Made by a program: the position numbers and the translations under genes. From NCBI GenBank assembly GCA_002007465.1, contig LNAC01000278.1, positions 2,022,333 to 2,086,332 of the forward strand: a stretch of 64,000 nt of DNA, read 5' to 3'. Source of the DNA: Ailurus styani (Eukaryota > Chordata > Mammalia > Carnivora > Ailuridae). The notes under the pieces are model-generated. The model saw only the letters and a program-made list of their open reading frames with translations, was not told the DNA's origin and made no database searches. Positions 34,342 to 43,509 of the stretch are shown piece after piece; the first letter of the stretch is position 1, and each line of letters begins with the position of its first letter.

Positions 34342-34874
34342 TGTTTTGTAGTAGGTAGAAAATGTCTCTCTAAAGATCTATATCCTGTAATTAGGATATG
34401 TGTATATGTTACATCCTAACTCCTGGAACCTGTAAATAAGTTAGGTTGCATGGCAAGGGGGACTAAGGCTGCAGATAGAATTACCTTTGCTAATCAGCTG
34501 GCCTTAAAATAGGGAGATTATCCTGGAATATCTAGGTTAGCCCAGTGTAATCACAAGAACCTTAGGAGTGGAAGATGGAGTTGAAAGAAAGAGCCAGAGA
34601 TGGCAGGACTGGCCTCAGTGTTGCTGGCTTTGAAGATGGAGGAATGAGGCCAAAGGGCCAAGGAATGCTCGCAGGTGTTACAAACTGGACAAGGCAAGGA
34701 AACAGGTTCTGCCCTAAAAGGTCCTGAAGGAATGCAGCCCTATTTATAACCTCATTTGAGCATGGTGAGACTCATTTCTTCTAAATTACATGACTGTAAG
34801 ATAAAAAAAATTGTATTCTTTTTATCCACTAATTTTGTGGCAATTTGTTGCAATAGTAGTAGGAAATAAATACA
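34342..34874 (+). mobile_element. MLT1-type MaLR LTR, sense, inside L1
   Basis: Landmarks: 'aactcctggaacctgtaaat', 'ggttgcatggcaagggggac', 'ggagattatcctggaatatc', 'gttgctggctttgaagatgg', 'aaaggcaaggaaacagg' style block, 'ctaattttgtggcaatttgt', 'aatagtagtaggaaat'. Sense MLT1 blocks in order, TG start and CA end. The antisense L1 resumes with 'ttcaagtcttttgcc' directly after it, so the LTR inserted into an existing L1. Confidence 0.9.
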
Positions 34875-35347
34875 TGTGTGTTCAAGTCTTTTGCCTATAT
34901 TTCTACTGGGTCTGTATTTGATTTGTAGAGGTTACTGATATATTATGGGTATGAGTGCTTTGGTTTATTTAGTATTTCTTACCTATGTTTTAACTTTCTT
35001 TTCTGGCAACATCCTTGTCAAATTTTGGTAACAAGTTTTTCCTGACCGAATGAAAATCACTTTAGGATGTGGTCTCTCTTTTCTCGTTCTCTCATAGAGT
35101 AAGTGTAAGATTACTATTCTGTGTTTCTTAAATGGTGGAATTTATCAATGAAGCCATATGGGCCTGGGGTTTTCTTTCTGAAGATTTTTTAATTGAAGAA
35201 TTCTATTTTCTTAGTGATGTAAGATGATTCAGATTTTCTATTTTCTTATTTTAGCTTTGATAAGCTATATTTTTCAAGGAAAATCTTCTAATTTTTCACA
35301 TTTATCTGCATAAAGTTGCTCATGATATCTTCTTTTTAAAATGTTTG

Positions 35348-35535
35348 ATTGGGGTGCTTAGGTGACTCAGTCAGTTAAGTGTCTGCCTTTAGACTTTAGC
35401 AAAGGTCATGATTTCAGGGTCCTGGGATCAAGTCCAATGTTGGGCTCCCTGCTCAGTGGGGAGCTGCTTCTCCTCGTTCTGCCCCTCCACCCTCACTAAT
35501 GCTCTTTCTCTCTTTCAAATAAATAAGTTAAAAAA
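35348..35535 (+). mobile_element. Can-SINE 1 of a serial pair, sense
   Basis: Head 'ggggtgcttaggtgactcag', 'gggtcctgggatcaagtcc', 'ctccctgctcagtggggagc', CT-rich part, 'caaataaataagtt' and A tail. The L1 word 'aaaatgtttg' lies on both sides (35,338-35,347 and 35,535-35,544). Diverged, so older than the copies with perfect duplications. Confidence 0.95.
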
Positions 35536-35547
35536 AAATGTTTGTAG

Positions 35548-35735
35548 GGGGGTTGCCTGAATGGCTCAGTTGGTTAAGCATCTGGCTCTCAGTTTCCACT
35601 CAGGTCATGATCTCACGGTTGTGAGATTGAGCCCCATCTCGGGTTTCATGCTCAGTGCAGACTCTGCCTCAGATTCTTTCTTCCTCTCCTTTTGCTTCCC
35701 CCACTGCTTGAGTGCTCTCTCTCTCTCTCTCATAA

Positions 35736-35776
<41 letters not shown>

Positions 35777-35788
35777 ATCTTAAAAAAG
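35548..35788 (+). mobile_element. Can-SINE 2 of a serial pair, sense, with GATA-expanded tail
   Basis: Begins 'ggggttgcctgaatggctca' four bases after the first copy's right target repeat. Contains 'gtcatgatctcacggttgtg', 'agattgagccccatctcggg', a CT run, and a tail that has become (GATA)n. The target word recurs on its right as 'aaaatgcttgtag' (35,789-35,801), a third copy. Confidence 0.95.
35737..35776. repeat. (GATA)n microsatellite in a SINE tail
   Basis: Ten ATAG/GATA units replace the usual AAAT tail of the surrounding Can-SINE. Likely length-variable. Confidence 0.97.
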
Positions 35789-36845
35789 AAAATGCTTGTA
35801 GGATCTGTACTGATGCCCCCTTTTCATTCTTGAATTTGGTAGTGATCGCCTTCCCCTTGCCCTCTTTTATCTCAAGAAGTTTTGATAGAATTTATTAGTT
35901 TTAACTTTTTTTGGAGGATAAAGTTTTGGCTTTGTTGATTGTCAATACTGTATATGAATTTTATATTTCATTAATTTCTGCTCTTTAATATTTCCTTTCT
36001 TCTAATTTCTCTGCATTTAACTTGCTGTTTTTTAAAGGGTTACTTAAATCACTTAGTATTTTAGTCTTTATTCTCTAATATATATGATTTTTAATGCTAA
36101 ACATATCCTTCTAATCACTTCTGCTACAAAGCATGAGTTTTGATATTTTTGTTTCACTCAGTTAAAAAATTTTCTAATTTCCTTTCTGAGTTTTTCTTTC
36201 ACCCATGGATAAGTTAGGAGTACAGTCTTTAATTTTCAAGTATTTGAGAATTTTCTAGTTATCTTTTGTTATTGATTTCTGTAGCCAGAGTACAGATTCT
36301 CTTCGATTTCAGTCCTTTGAAATATGTTGGGATATGCTTTGTAGTCAAGCAGGTTGGCTTGGCTCATTTTTGGTGAATGTTTATTTTACACCAAAAGGAT
36401 ATGCATTTTGTAGTTATTGTGAATAGTGTTGTACATAGGTCTAGTTTGTTAACTATGTTGATCAAATCTTCTTTGTCTAATATTTCAACATCTGTTTCTT
36501 CAATCAGATGTTGAAAGAGGTGTGTTAAAATCTACTATGATCATGTATTTATCTAGTTCTTTCCATTCTGTCGGTTTTGTTCAGCTTTCTGAGACTATGT
36601 TAATTATGTACAATTATAGATTATAGTATTTTTCTTGGGGATTGACACTTTTAACCTTACAAAATGTCCCTCCTTATCCTTAATAATCCTTCTTACTTTA
36701 AATCTACTATGCCTGGTACTAGTGTCACTATGTTTAGCTTTCTTTCGTTAGTGTTTGCATGGTATACTTGTGCATGGCCTCACATTCTCTTGGCCTTACA
36801 CCTGATTCCAGTATTAATTCTTATTCTAGAAATAATTATACAGAA

Positions 36846-37335
36846 ATAAAATTTTAATAATTCTTTCTATTATAAAGATTTGAATCAGTATATCAACTGA
36901 TCTCACATACCAGGAAAACATTGTTAGAGTAATCGATACCAGCATATGTCCAATGAGTTACTGAACCTGAAGACTAAAAAGACTAAATTGGGTGTCAAGA
37001 CAAAATTCAAGTCGTGTACAAAGGGGAAAATAGCAGGCTGATATTAGATTCTTCCCTATCCAAAATTTAAAATTTTGAAATGATGAAAATATAATTTAAA
37101 AATTATAAAAATTATAATTTAAAAATTTAAAAATACTAATACTAATAATAAGAATTTAATCCATCTAAATATAGAACTAAATCTGCCTCAATTAATGGAA
37201 TGTTAATAGTATAAACCTTAACAATATACAAACAAAGTAAAACGATCAGAAGGGGAAGGAAGTGTGTGTCAAGTCCACGCTACCATTTGGGGGTGGTAGG
37301 TTTTTGATGATTTTTAAAAAAAATTGTCATTGTTC
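36846..37335. other. Unassigned AT-rich DNA
   Basis: Very AT-rich, with near-repeats of 'aatttaaaaattataaaaat' around 37,090-37,130. It may be more L1 but no landmark is clear. No gene. Confidence 0.4.
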
Positions 37336-37546
37336 AGGCTGCTTGGGTGGTTCAGTTGGTTGGGCATCTGACTCTTGGTTTCAGCTCAGGTCATGATCTC
37401 AGGGTCGTAGGATGGAGCCCCGGGTCAGGCTCTGTGCTGAGCACAGAGTCTGCTTGGGATTCTGTCTCCTCCTCCTCTGCTTGCACACATTTGTGTGCTC
37501 TCTCGCTCTCTCTCTCTCTCAAATTGAAAACAAAACAAAACAAAAC
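37336..37546 (+). mobile_element. Can-SINE, sense
   Basis: 'aggctgcttgggtggttcag', 'ggtcatgatctcagggtcgt', 'ctgtgctgagcacagagtct', CT-rich repeats, and an A-rich (CAAAA)n tail. No clean target duplication recognised. Confidence 0.95.
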
Positions 37547-38090
37547 TTTTTTTTTTTACTTCTTTTATAACGAATATGGACCATTTTTACAAAATCTCTA
37601 AAGTCATTTTTTTTTAAAAAAAAATAGAGACAGCAACAGAGCCATCTTTACCTAGATGAAGTTTTCTCACCTTTTTCTAAATTACTTTTAGGGGAAGAAA
37701 CTTTATATTTTATCTTAAAAGACACTACAGACTGAATTATTCTTTGTTACGGTGAGCCTAATGTGATCAGTTTTTATTTGGGTATCACTAATGAAGAGTG
37801 AATCCTTTTTTTCTGCCACTCCTAGGATTCTCTATCATTCAGGATAACCTTTCATATCCCAGCCTTCCCTGTTTTAAGTCAAGTCTGTCATCTCTTCTTC
37901 TTAGATCTAGGAACAGACAGTGTCACCCAAAAGGACACTCTCTGAGGAGCAGGATGACGGTGGGGTGCTTCTGGTTTGAAAGCTCGTCAGTCTGACAGCT
38001 GTTCTGCGGTGTTCTACAATGGAGTCAAAAAATTAAAATGCAGAGTAGCCTATTTTAGGATCAAGGATGAGAAGGACAGGAAGAAATGGC
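37547..38090. other. Unassigned DNA
   Basis: T- and A-runs near the start, then unique-looking sequence. No gene or named repeat. Confidence 0.4.
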
Positions 38091-38092
38091 TC

Positions 38093-38235
38093 ACAATTAT
38101 TAAGCACCTGATGTATGCTGGGCCTGGTCAGAGCGACCCTGTGAGTTAGGTGTTCTGAGTACATGAAGAAACAGAAACTTGGGGAGGGTAGATGAATCCC
38201 CCCTGCAGGAATGGGGCTGTCAGGGAAAACCTGTG
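38093..38235 (-). mobile_element. MIR SINE fragment, antisense
   Basis: 'aattattaagcacctgatgt', 'atgctgggcctggtcagagc', 'gaccctgtgagttaggtgtt', 'aagaaacagaaacttgggga' follow antisense MIR order. Confidence 0.65.
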
Positions 38236-38239
38236 TTTC

Positions 38240-39257
38240 ACTGGGCCCTTTTCTCTCTCGTTACTGCTGGGGTGGAAGTGCTCCCATTGGCCTGTTAAAA
38301 ATTTTACAATTTTGTTTACTGCACTTCAAAAGAATCTTGAAGTCTTACCTTTGATACAGATAGCAAATTTTTGCTCCAAATTGCTTTTATTTTAACAATT
38401 CCTATCAAGACAACAGGAGCAGACGATTCCAGTCAGGATCAAAATTTCATGGTGAGACAAGCATACAAAGAGTTAATTGTTCTAGCTCTAATTAAGTGTA
38501 GTCTTCTAAAAAAAAAAAAAAAAGCCTGCTTTATCCTGGCAAGAAGCCTGTAAAAAAGGGACGATCTGTCACAGACTCACAGAACACAGTAATTAAGGGC
38601 TGAAACGCTTCCCAATCAAAGAACAGGAAGAGTTCACTCAGAGTTAACTGTTTAAACAGCATCCCTTGTGAAATGGCATTGCCACTGTATGTTTTTAGAT
38701 TGAATTGATTTAATTTCTTACTGTTTGCTTCTAAGGAGGAATTAGGGCCTCCATTAGGAATCGCAAACAGGGCCCATTCTGGACTGTCTTAGCCTAGGAC
38801 AGAAGAGAGAAGGACTAAAATGCAGCGTGCCTGTTCTGTATGCAGCCGCCAGAGCCTGGTCACAGGACTCGTGTTTGCAGCAAGCAGCCGTAATGAACAA
38901 TTAATGAACCCACATTGTGTTTACATGTCTCATTTTGAAACCAATCATTTCTATGTTCTAAGTAAGATGTTAGGCTTTCACAAAAGCATTAAAATTCACA
39001 AGTAGATGAAAATGTGTGTATTGTTCCAAAAGTATGCTTAAATTTCACATGTTTCATTTCACAGCAGAGCCCTAGTCAGTCAACACATTCATGCAGTGAC
39101 ACCTGTAACTCACACATGGTGGTTTAATTTAGTAACAGTTGATTCCCTTTCATAAGAAAACAATCACCTGAACCCAGCATCCTGTATTGGTCCATTGTTC
39201 TTCCTTGCTGTCACCATTCACCTGTATATAGGCTTCACCCAGGACATTACTCTACTT
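38240..39257. promoter_or_regulatory. Repeat-poor block, candidate conserved non-coding element D
   Basis: 1 kb without recognised interspersed repeats, apart from a 15-base A run at 38,509-38,523. Contains 'aaagagttaattgttctagc', 'gctctaattaagtgtag', 'cagagttaactgtttaaaca' and 'taatgaacaattaatgaacc', i.e. repeated homeodomain, HNF1- and SOX/forkhead-like cores in otherwise complex sequence. Conserved-enhancer character is my inference. Confidence 0.35.
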
Positions 39258-39275
39258 AGAAAGTATAGCAAATGA

Positions 39276-39484
39276 TGGGCGCCTGGGTGGCTCAGTGGGT
39301 TAAAGCCGCTGCCTTCGGCTCAGGTCATGATCCCAGGGTCCTGGGATCGAGGCCCATATCGGGCTTCCTGCTCAGCGGGGAGCCTGCTTCCTCCTCTCTC
39401 TCTCTCTCTGCCTGCCTCTGCCTACTTGTAATCTCTCTCTCTGTGTCAAATGAATAAATAAAATCTTTAATAAAAAAAAAAAAA
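39276..39484 (+). mobile_element. Young Can-SINE, sense, perfect 18-bp target duplications
   Basis: Near-consensus: 'gggcgcctgggtggctcagt', 'gggttaaagccgctgccttc', 'cctgggatcgaggcccat', 'gcctacttgtaatctctct', 'ataaataaaatctttaa', A tail. 'agaaagtatagcaaatga' occurs perfectly at 39,258-39,275 and 39,485-39,502. Likely a recent, lineage-specific insertion. Confidence 0.99.
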
Positions 39485-39724
39485 AGAAAGTATAGCAAAT
39501 GAGCAAAAATGTTGAAATTGTCGTTTCCTCTTACCAAGGACAGGATTGCCATTTTTCTCAGCGCACTGGGAATTTGTGTTTATATGCACATCACACAGTC
39601 ATTTGTTGCTCATATTAAGGGACAGATTTGGTAAATCCTAGTTAGGTCTAATGTGGCCTGTGAACCAAATATGCTATTCACTTTTTAAAAGCAATTAACT
39701 GTTTCCGCTACCTGATAAACATAA

Positions 39725-40185
39725 TAGCTAATATTTGTTGTGATTTTATTTTTCTATCAGGTACTAAGCCCTTTTGTGTATTGCTTTTTAAAAAATATTT
39801 TCAAGAACCAGGGTGCCTGGGTGGCTCAGTCGGTGAAGCATCTGCCTTCGGCTCAGGTCATGATCCCAGGGTCCAGGATCCAGCCCCACATCAGGCTCCC
39901 TGCTCACTGGGGAGTCTGTTTCTCCCTCTCTCTCTCTGCCTGCCGGTTGGCCTGCTTGTGCTCTCTCTCTCTCATTTGCTCTCTCTCTGTCAAATAAATA
40001 AATAAAATCTTAATAAAAATAAAAATATTTTCAAGAACCATAGGAAGAAAGTATTATAACTGTTCCTGTTTTACCTGTGGGGAATCAGAGATTAGGTTAA
40101 ATAACTTGCCCAAGATCACACAGGCCAGGATTTCTCACCTAGTAGCTTAATCATGAAGGCTTTATTGCTGTACCACATGTCCTTT
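39725..40185 (-). mobile_element. MIR SINE, antisense, split by a Can-SINE
   Basis: Left part: 'gctaatatttgttgtgattt', 'caggtactaagcccttttgt'. Right part after the SINE: 'gaagaaagtattataactgt', 'gttttacctgtggggaatca', 'aataacttgcccaagatcac', 'aggccaggatttctcaccta'. One antisense MIR cut by the insertion at 39,811-40,020. Confidence 0.8.
39811..40020 (+). mobile_element. Can-SINE, sense, perfect 20-bp target duplications, inside MIR
   Basis: 'gggtgcctgggtggctcagt', 'cggctcaggtcatgatccca', CT-rich part with an extra 'ctctctctctctcatttgct' repeat, 'gtcaaataaataaataaaat'. The target 'aaaaatattttcaagaacca' is perfect on both sides (39,791-39,810 and 40,021-40,040). Confidence 0.99.
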
Positions 40186-40280
40186 TTAGAGATACGAATG
40201 ACAGATGCTCTTAGTTTGTGCACTGGAAGACCATTGGATGATTAGAAGGGAGTAGAGAATCCTTTGAGTCTAACATTATG

Positions 40281-40504
40281 GGGTGCCTGGGTGGTTCAGT
40301 CGGTTAAGCGGCTGCCTCCGGCTCAGATCATGATCCCAGGGCCCTGGGATAGAGCCTTGCATCAGGCTCCCTGCTCAGCTGAGAGCCTGCTTCTCCCTCT
40401 CCTTCTACCTGCCCCTCTGCCTGCTGCTCTGCCTACTTGTGCTCACCCTCTATCTCTCTGTCAAATAAATAAATAAAATCTAAAAAAAAAAGAAAAAAGA
40501 AAAA
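40281..40504 (+). mobile_element. Can-SINE, sense, perfect 15-bp target duplications
   Basis: 'gggtgcctgggtggttcagt', 'agggccctgggatagagcct', 'ctgcctacttgtgctcaccc', 'gtcaaataaataaataaaat', long A-rich tail. 'gagtctaacattatg' flanks it at 40,266-40,280 and 40,505-40,519. Confidence 0.99.
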
Positions 40505-40792
40505 GAGTCTAACATTATGACAATATGTCCTGATAGTTGCAGATTTCCTAGAAGGATAAGTCTCACATCTATACTAGCAAAATTCTGAATCATTTGAATC
40601 AGTGAAAGGAGAGAAAGGTGTTTTGGGTTTTCAAACTCTTACTCTTCTCATGTCCGGCTACTAGAATGTTTTGTAGAAGCAGAGCAAACAGAAAAGTCTG
40701 CCGTTTGTGAAACCAGATGGATATCCTCTTCCTCCATCTCATTCCCTCTTTGTTCTGCTACTCTTTTAAAATTTATTAAAAATCTCATCACC

Positions 40793-41004
40793 TGGGGTGC
40801 CTGGGTGGCTCAGTTGGTTAAGTGTCCAACTCTTGGTTTTGGCTCAGGGTCCTGGTATTGAGCCCCAAGTCCGGCTCTGCACTCAATGCAGAGTACTTCA
40901 GACTCTTTCCTCCATCCACTTCTTCCCACTCTGTTGCTCCCTGCTCATACACACGCACTCTCTCCCCCCACCTTTTTAAAATAAATTAATAAGATCTTAA
41001 AAAA
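40793..41004 (+). mobile_element. Older Can-SINE, sense
   Basis: 'ggggtgcctgggtggctcag', 'aactcttggttttggctcag', a deletion of the usual 'ggtcatgatctca' segment, 'attgagccccaagtccggc', CT/CA-rich part, 'taaaataaattaataagatc'. The target word 'atctcatcacc' lies at 40,782-40,792 and 41,006-41,016. Confidence 0.97.
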
Positions 41005-41016
41005 TATCTCATCACC

Positions 41017-42860
41017 AAACTATGGGTTCATCATGTTACTAACTCATGCAATCCATTTTCCATTGTAAAAAAGTTTCTTAACACTGAAGATATTGTGACA
41101 GTCAATAGGACCAAGACCATGAACCATTTTATACTTCTTAGTATGATCCAAACTCTTTGGAGAAACTCTGGCCTCTGGCACAATATTTTCACAGCCATAA
41201 GAGTTTAGTTTCCTGTGATCTCAGTGGTATTTAACAATAAATCCTGAACTACATGTTTAGCTAAAGCAGAGGGAAAATGGCTGTCAAGTCCATTAATCAC
41301 AGATGAAAAAAAATTTTCTGGGTTGGAATGTCAAGCAGGCATTAGCTGTGCCTTGCACTATAAAATCTATTCAAATGACCTCCTGATTAGGTCAGCTTGT
41401 CCTTTTGCCCTGAGATATTTTAAAAACAGAAACTGGCAGTTAGAGCTATAATCCTCATGATACTCCAGGCTGTGCATAGTGGATATTTGGTCATTAGGAC
41501 AACCATAAGCAACTCCGCTGTACCGTTTCGCTCGTAGCTGTCAGCTTGACCAAATCACATACAAAATCGATATCAAACTGCATGTTCTGTAAAGTAAATA
41601 TGACCATTAGATGAGAAGTGTTTCAAGGTAATTCAAAATAGTCTGAAAATACATATTTGTAACTGAAGGATTTATTTAAGATTGATTTGGCAAAAAGTAA
41701 AAGTAAGTAAAACGATGTTTACTTCTTAGATTCTCGATAAAAGGAAGCACTAGGAAAAGTAATCTGAATTGTACCCATCAAGATTGATATGGTAGAGAAT
41801 CTGATGTTGGCCTTTGTGACTATATTAGAAAGGGAGTGATATTAACTGCTAACCATTCACAAGTTGCAAATGCCCATTTATAAATTCCTAAATGCACACA
41901 ATCCTGTGCATTTACAACCTGTGAATCACTAAAGACTTGGGAGGCAGCCCCTCGTCCCTGGCAGATGCTATCCACACTCCTCAGCTCTCCTGGTGGCATT
42001 CAGAAATACAGGCTGCTTCTGGAGAAAAGGAGAATAAAGACTCCAAAAGGCTCAGATTAGAGCAGCTTTGAAATGGAATGCATTTTAAAAATGTGCTTTA
42101 GTGCTGCTGTAAAATGATGCTATTGTTGTGTTTGTCATACTTCTGTTAAAAATGAGGCCATTTATACAGCGTTAGAGACAGTGAGGTGGGAGGGAGAATT
42201 GGGAGATGCTGGAATGTTTGATGATATTCTTTCCCTTCCTGGCCACTGGGAAATTGCGCAGTTGTCATTCACATTAGCAGAATGTAGAACATTGGCTGAG
42301 CAATACCAGGATGACCTCCCGGGAGGAACCAAGGCCACTTTGCCCATCATGTTAACCTCTTGAGTGCCACATTGTTAAAGGATTTAATGTGCATGGAGGA
42401 CTTAGAGAAAACCATTTAGTGGGGAATAGGATTCTACGAAACAAGATGGATAAATACAAAGCATAGCAATATCATAATGTCGGGGGATGGCCTCTGTGGT
42501 CCAGAAACTCTGGTACCCAGAAGACATCCATTTCACTTCCTGCTTTGTATATTCCAGGGTGAAAATGACTCTGCCCACCTGCCACCATTCCCAACACTCC
42601 CATCCTCCTCCACCCTCCTCTTCATGCACTCTTGGAAGACCTTTGGGAGACAGGGAACTCCACAGCCAACCTATTCTGATCCGTGCATTCAACGAATGTA
42701 GTTCACTGGTCACCTTAAGACCCCTTTCTTTCAGAGTGTTTCTGTTGTTGTTTTTGTTTTTAACTCTTGGGTTTATCCTACGCATGTCCTTGAATTCTAA
42801 GTTTGAAAACAGATGTAGTTCATTTTTGGGAACGTGTGATTTGCTTGTACTTATTTTTTA
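41017..42860. promoter_or_regulatory. Repeat-poor block, candidate conserved non-coding element E
   Basis: 1.8 kb between Can-SINEs with no interspersed repeat I recognise. Parts at 41,270-41,620 ('agtccattaatcacagatga', 'gtagctgtcagcttgaccaa', 'acaaaatcgatatcaaactg') and 41,940-42,370 are complex, balanced sequence of the kind seen in conserved enhancers. Overlapping frames at 42,402-42,861 (124-127 codons, both strands) match nothing known. Confidence 0.35.
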
Positions 42861-42877
42861 AAGAACATCAGGCATTT

Positions 42878-43084
42878 GGGTGCCTGGGTGGCTCAGTCAG
42901 TTAAGTGGCTGGCTCTTGATTTTGGCTCAGGTCATGGTCTCAGGGTCCCGGGCGAGAGGCCCATGTTGGCTCCATGCTCAGCTGGGAGTCTGCTTGAGGA
43001 TTCTCTCTCCCTCTGCCCATCCCCCTACTTGTGTGCACGCATGTACTCTCTCTCTAAAATAAATAAATAAATATTTAAAAAAAA
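42878..43084 (+). mobile_element. Can-SINE, sense
   Basis: 'gggtgcctgggtggctcagt', 'ttgattttggctcaggtcat', 'gctcagctgggagtctgctt', 'aaaataaataaataaatatt'. A mid-age copy; target duplications not clear. Confidence 0.96.
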
Positions 43085-43509
43085 GATATTGGACATCTCC
43101 AGTGACCCAAGAGCTTTGTGTAGAGTTCAGCATGAACAAAGTACAATTTCCATCCTCCAAGATCTTACACTATAGTCACAGCATATTTGTTTGCAAAGCA
43201 ATATATATACTTCTTCCCCCAAATTAGCAGAAAAATATGTAGAACACTCCATTCTCTACCCCAAGAATCAAACATAGAAGCATTTAAAAAATAAAATTTT
43301 GATTAGGAATTGGAAACAGAGAGTTCTTTCTGTAAAAAAAAAAAGCAGCTCAGATTGAACAAAGTCTTATTCTGTTTAAGAGAAAATTCATATTTAAAGA
43401 GTCCAACCTCCTCACCTTATGCATTCTCTCTGCTTAATTTCCATCTGTTCAGCTCATAGATATATTCACTTATTTATCAAGTCTTCTTGAATTTTTTTGT
43501 TGTTCCCCA
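43085..43509. other. Unassigned DNA
   Basis: No repeat or gene recognised. Confidence 0.4.

Larger units (their letters stand above)
33620..36845 (-). mobile_element. Long old L1 (L1M), antisense, split by three insertions
   Basis: Antisense 3' end: 'atatgaatggcaataggatc', 'gaataatagtccattgtgtc', 'tccagagtggctgcattaat', 'ctcaccagcaatgtatgaga', 'gaggttgaacaccttttcac'. It then continues into antisense ORF2 ('ttcaagtcttttgcctatat', 'gggcctggggttttctttct', 'ctttgttgattgtcaatact', 'ttcacccatggataagttag', 'aaaatgtccctccttatcct'). Insertions are an MLT1 LTR (34,342-34,874) and two Can-SINEs (35,348-35,788). About 2.2 kb of L1 remains. Coding capacity is destroyed. Confidence 0.92.

Noticed and set aside
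39276..39360. tRNA-like A and B boxes
   Set aside because: They belong to the tRNA-derived head of Can-SINEs, not to tRNA genes; the cloverleaf is not intact.
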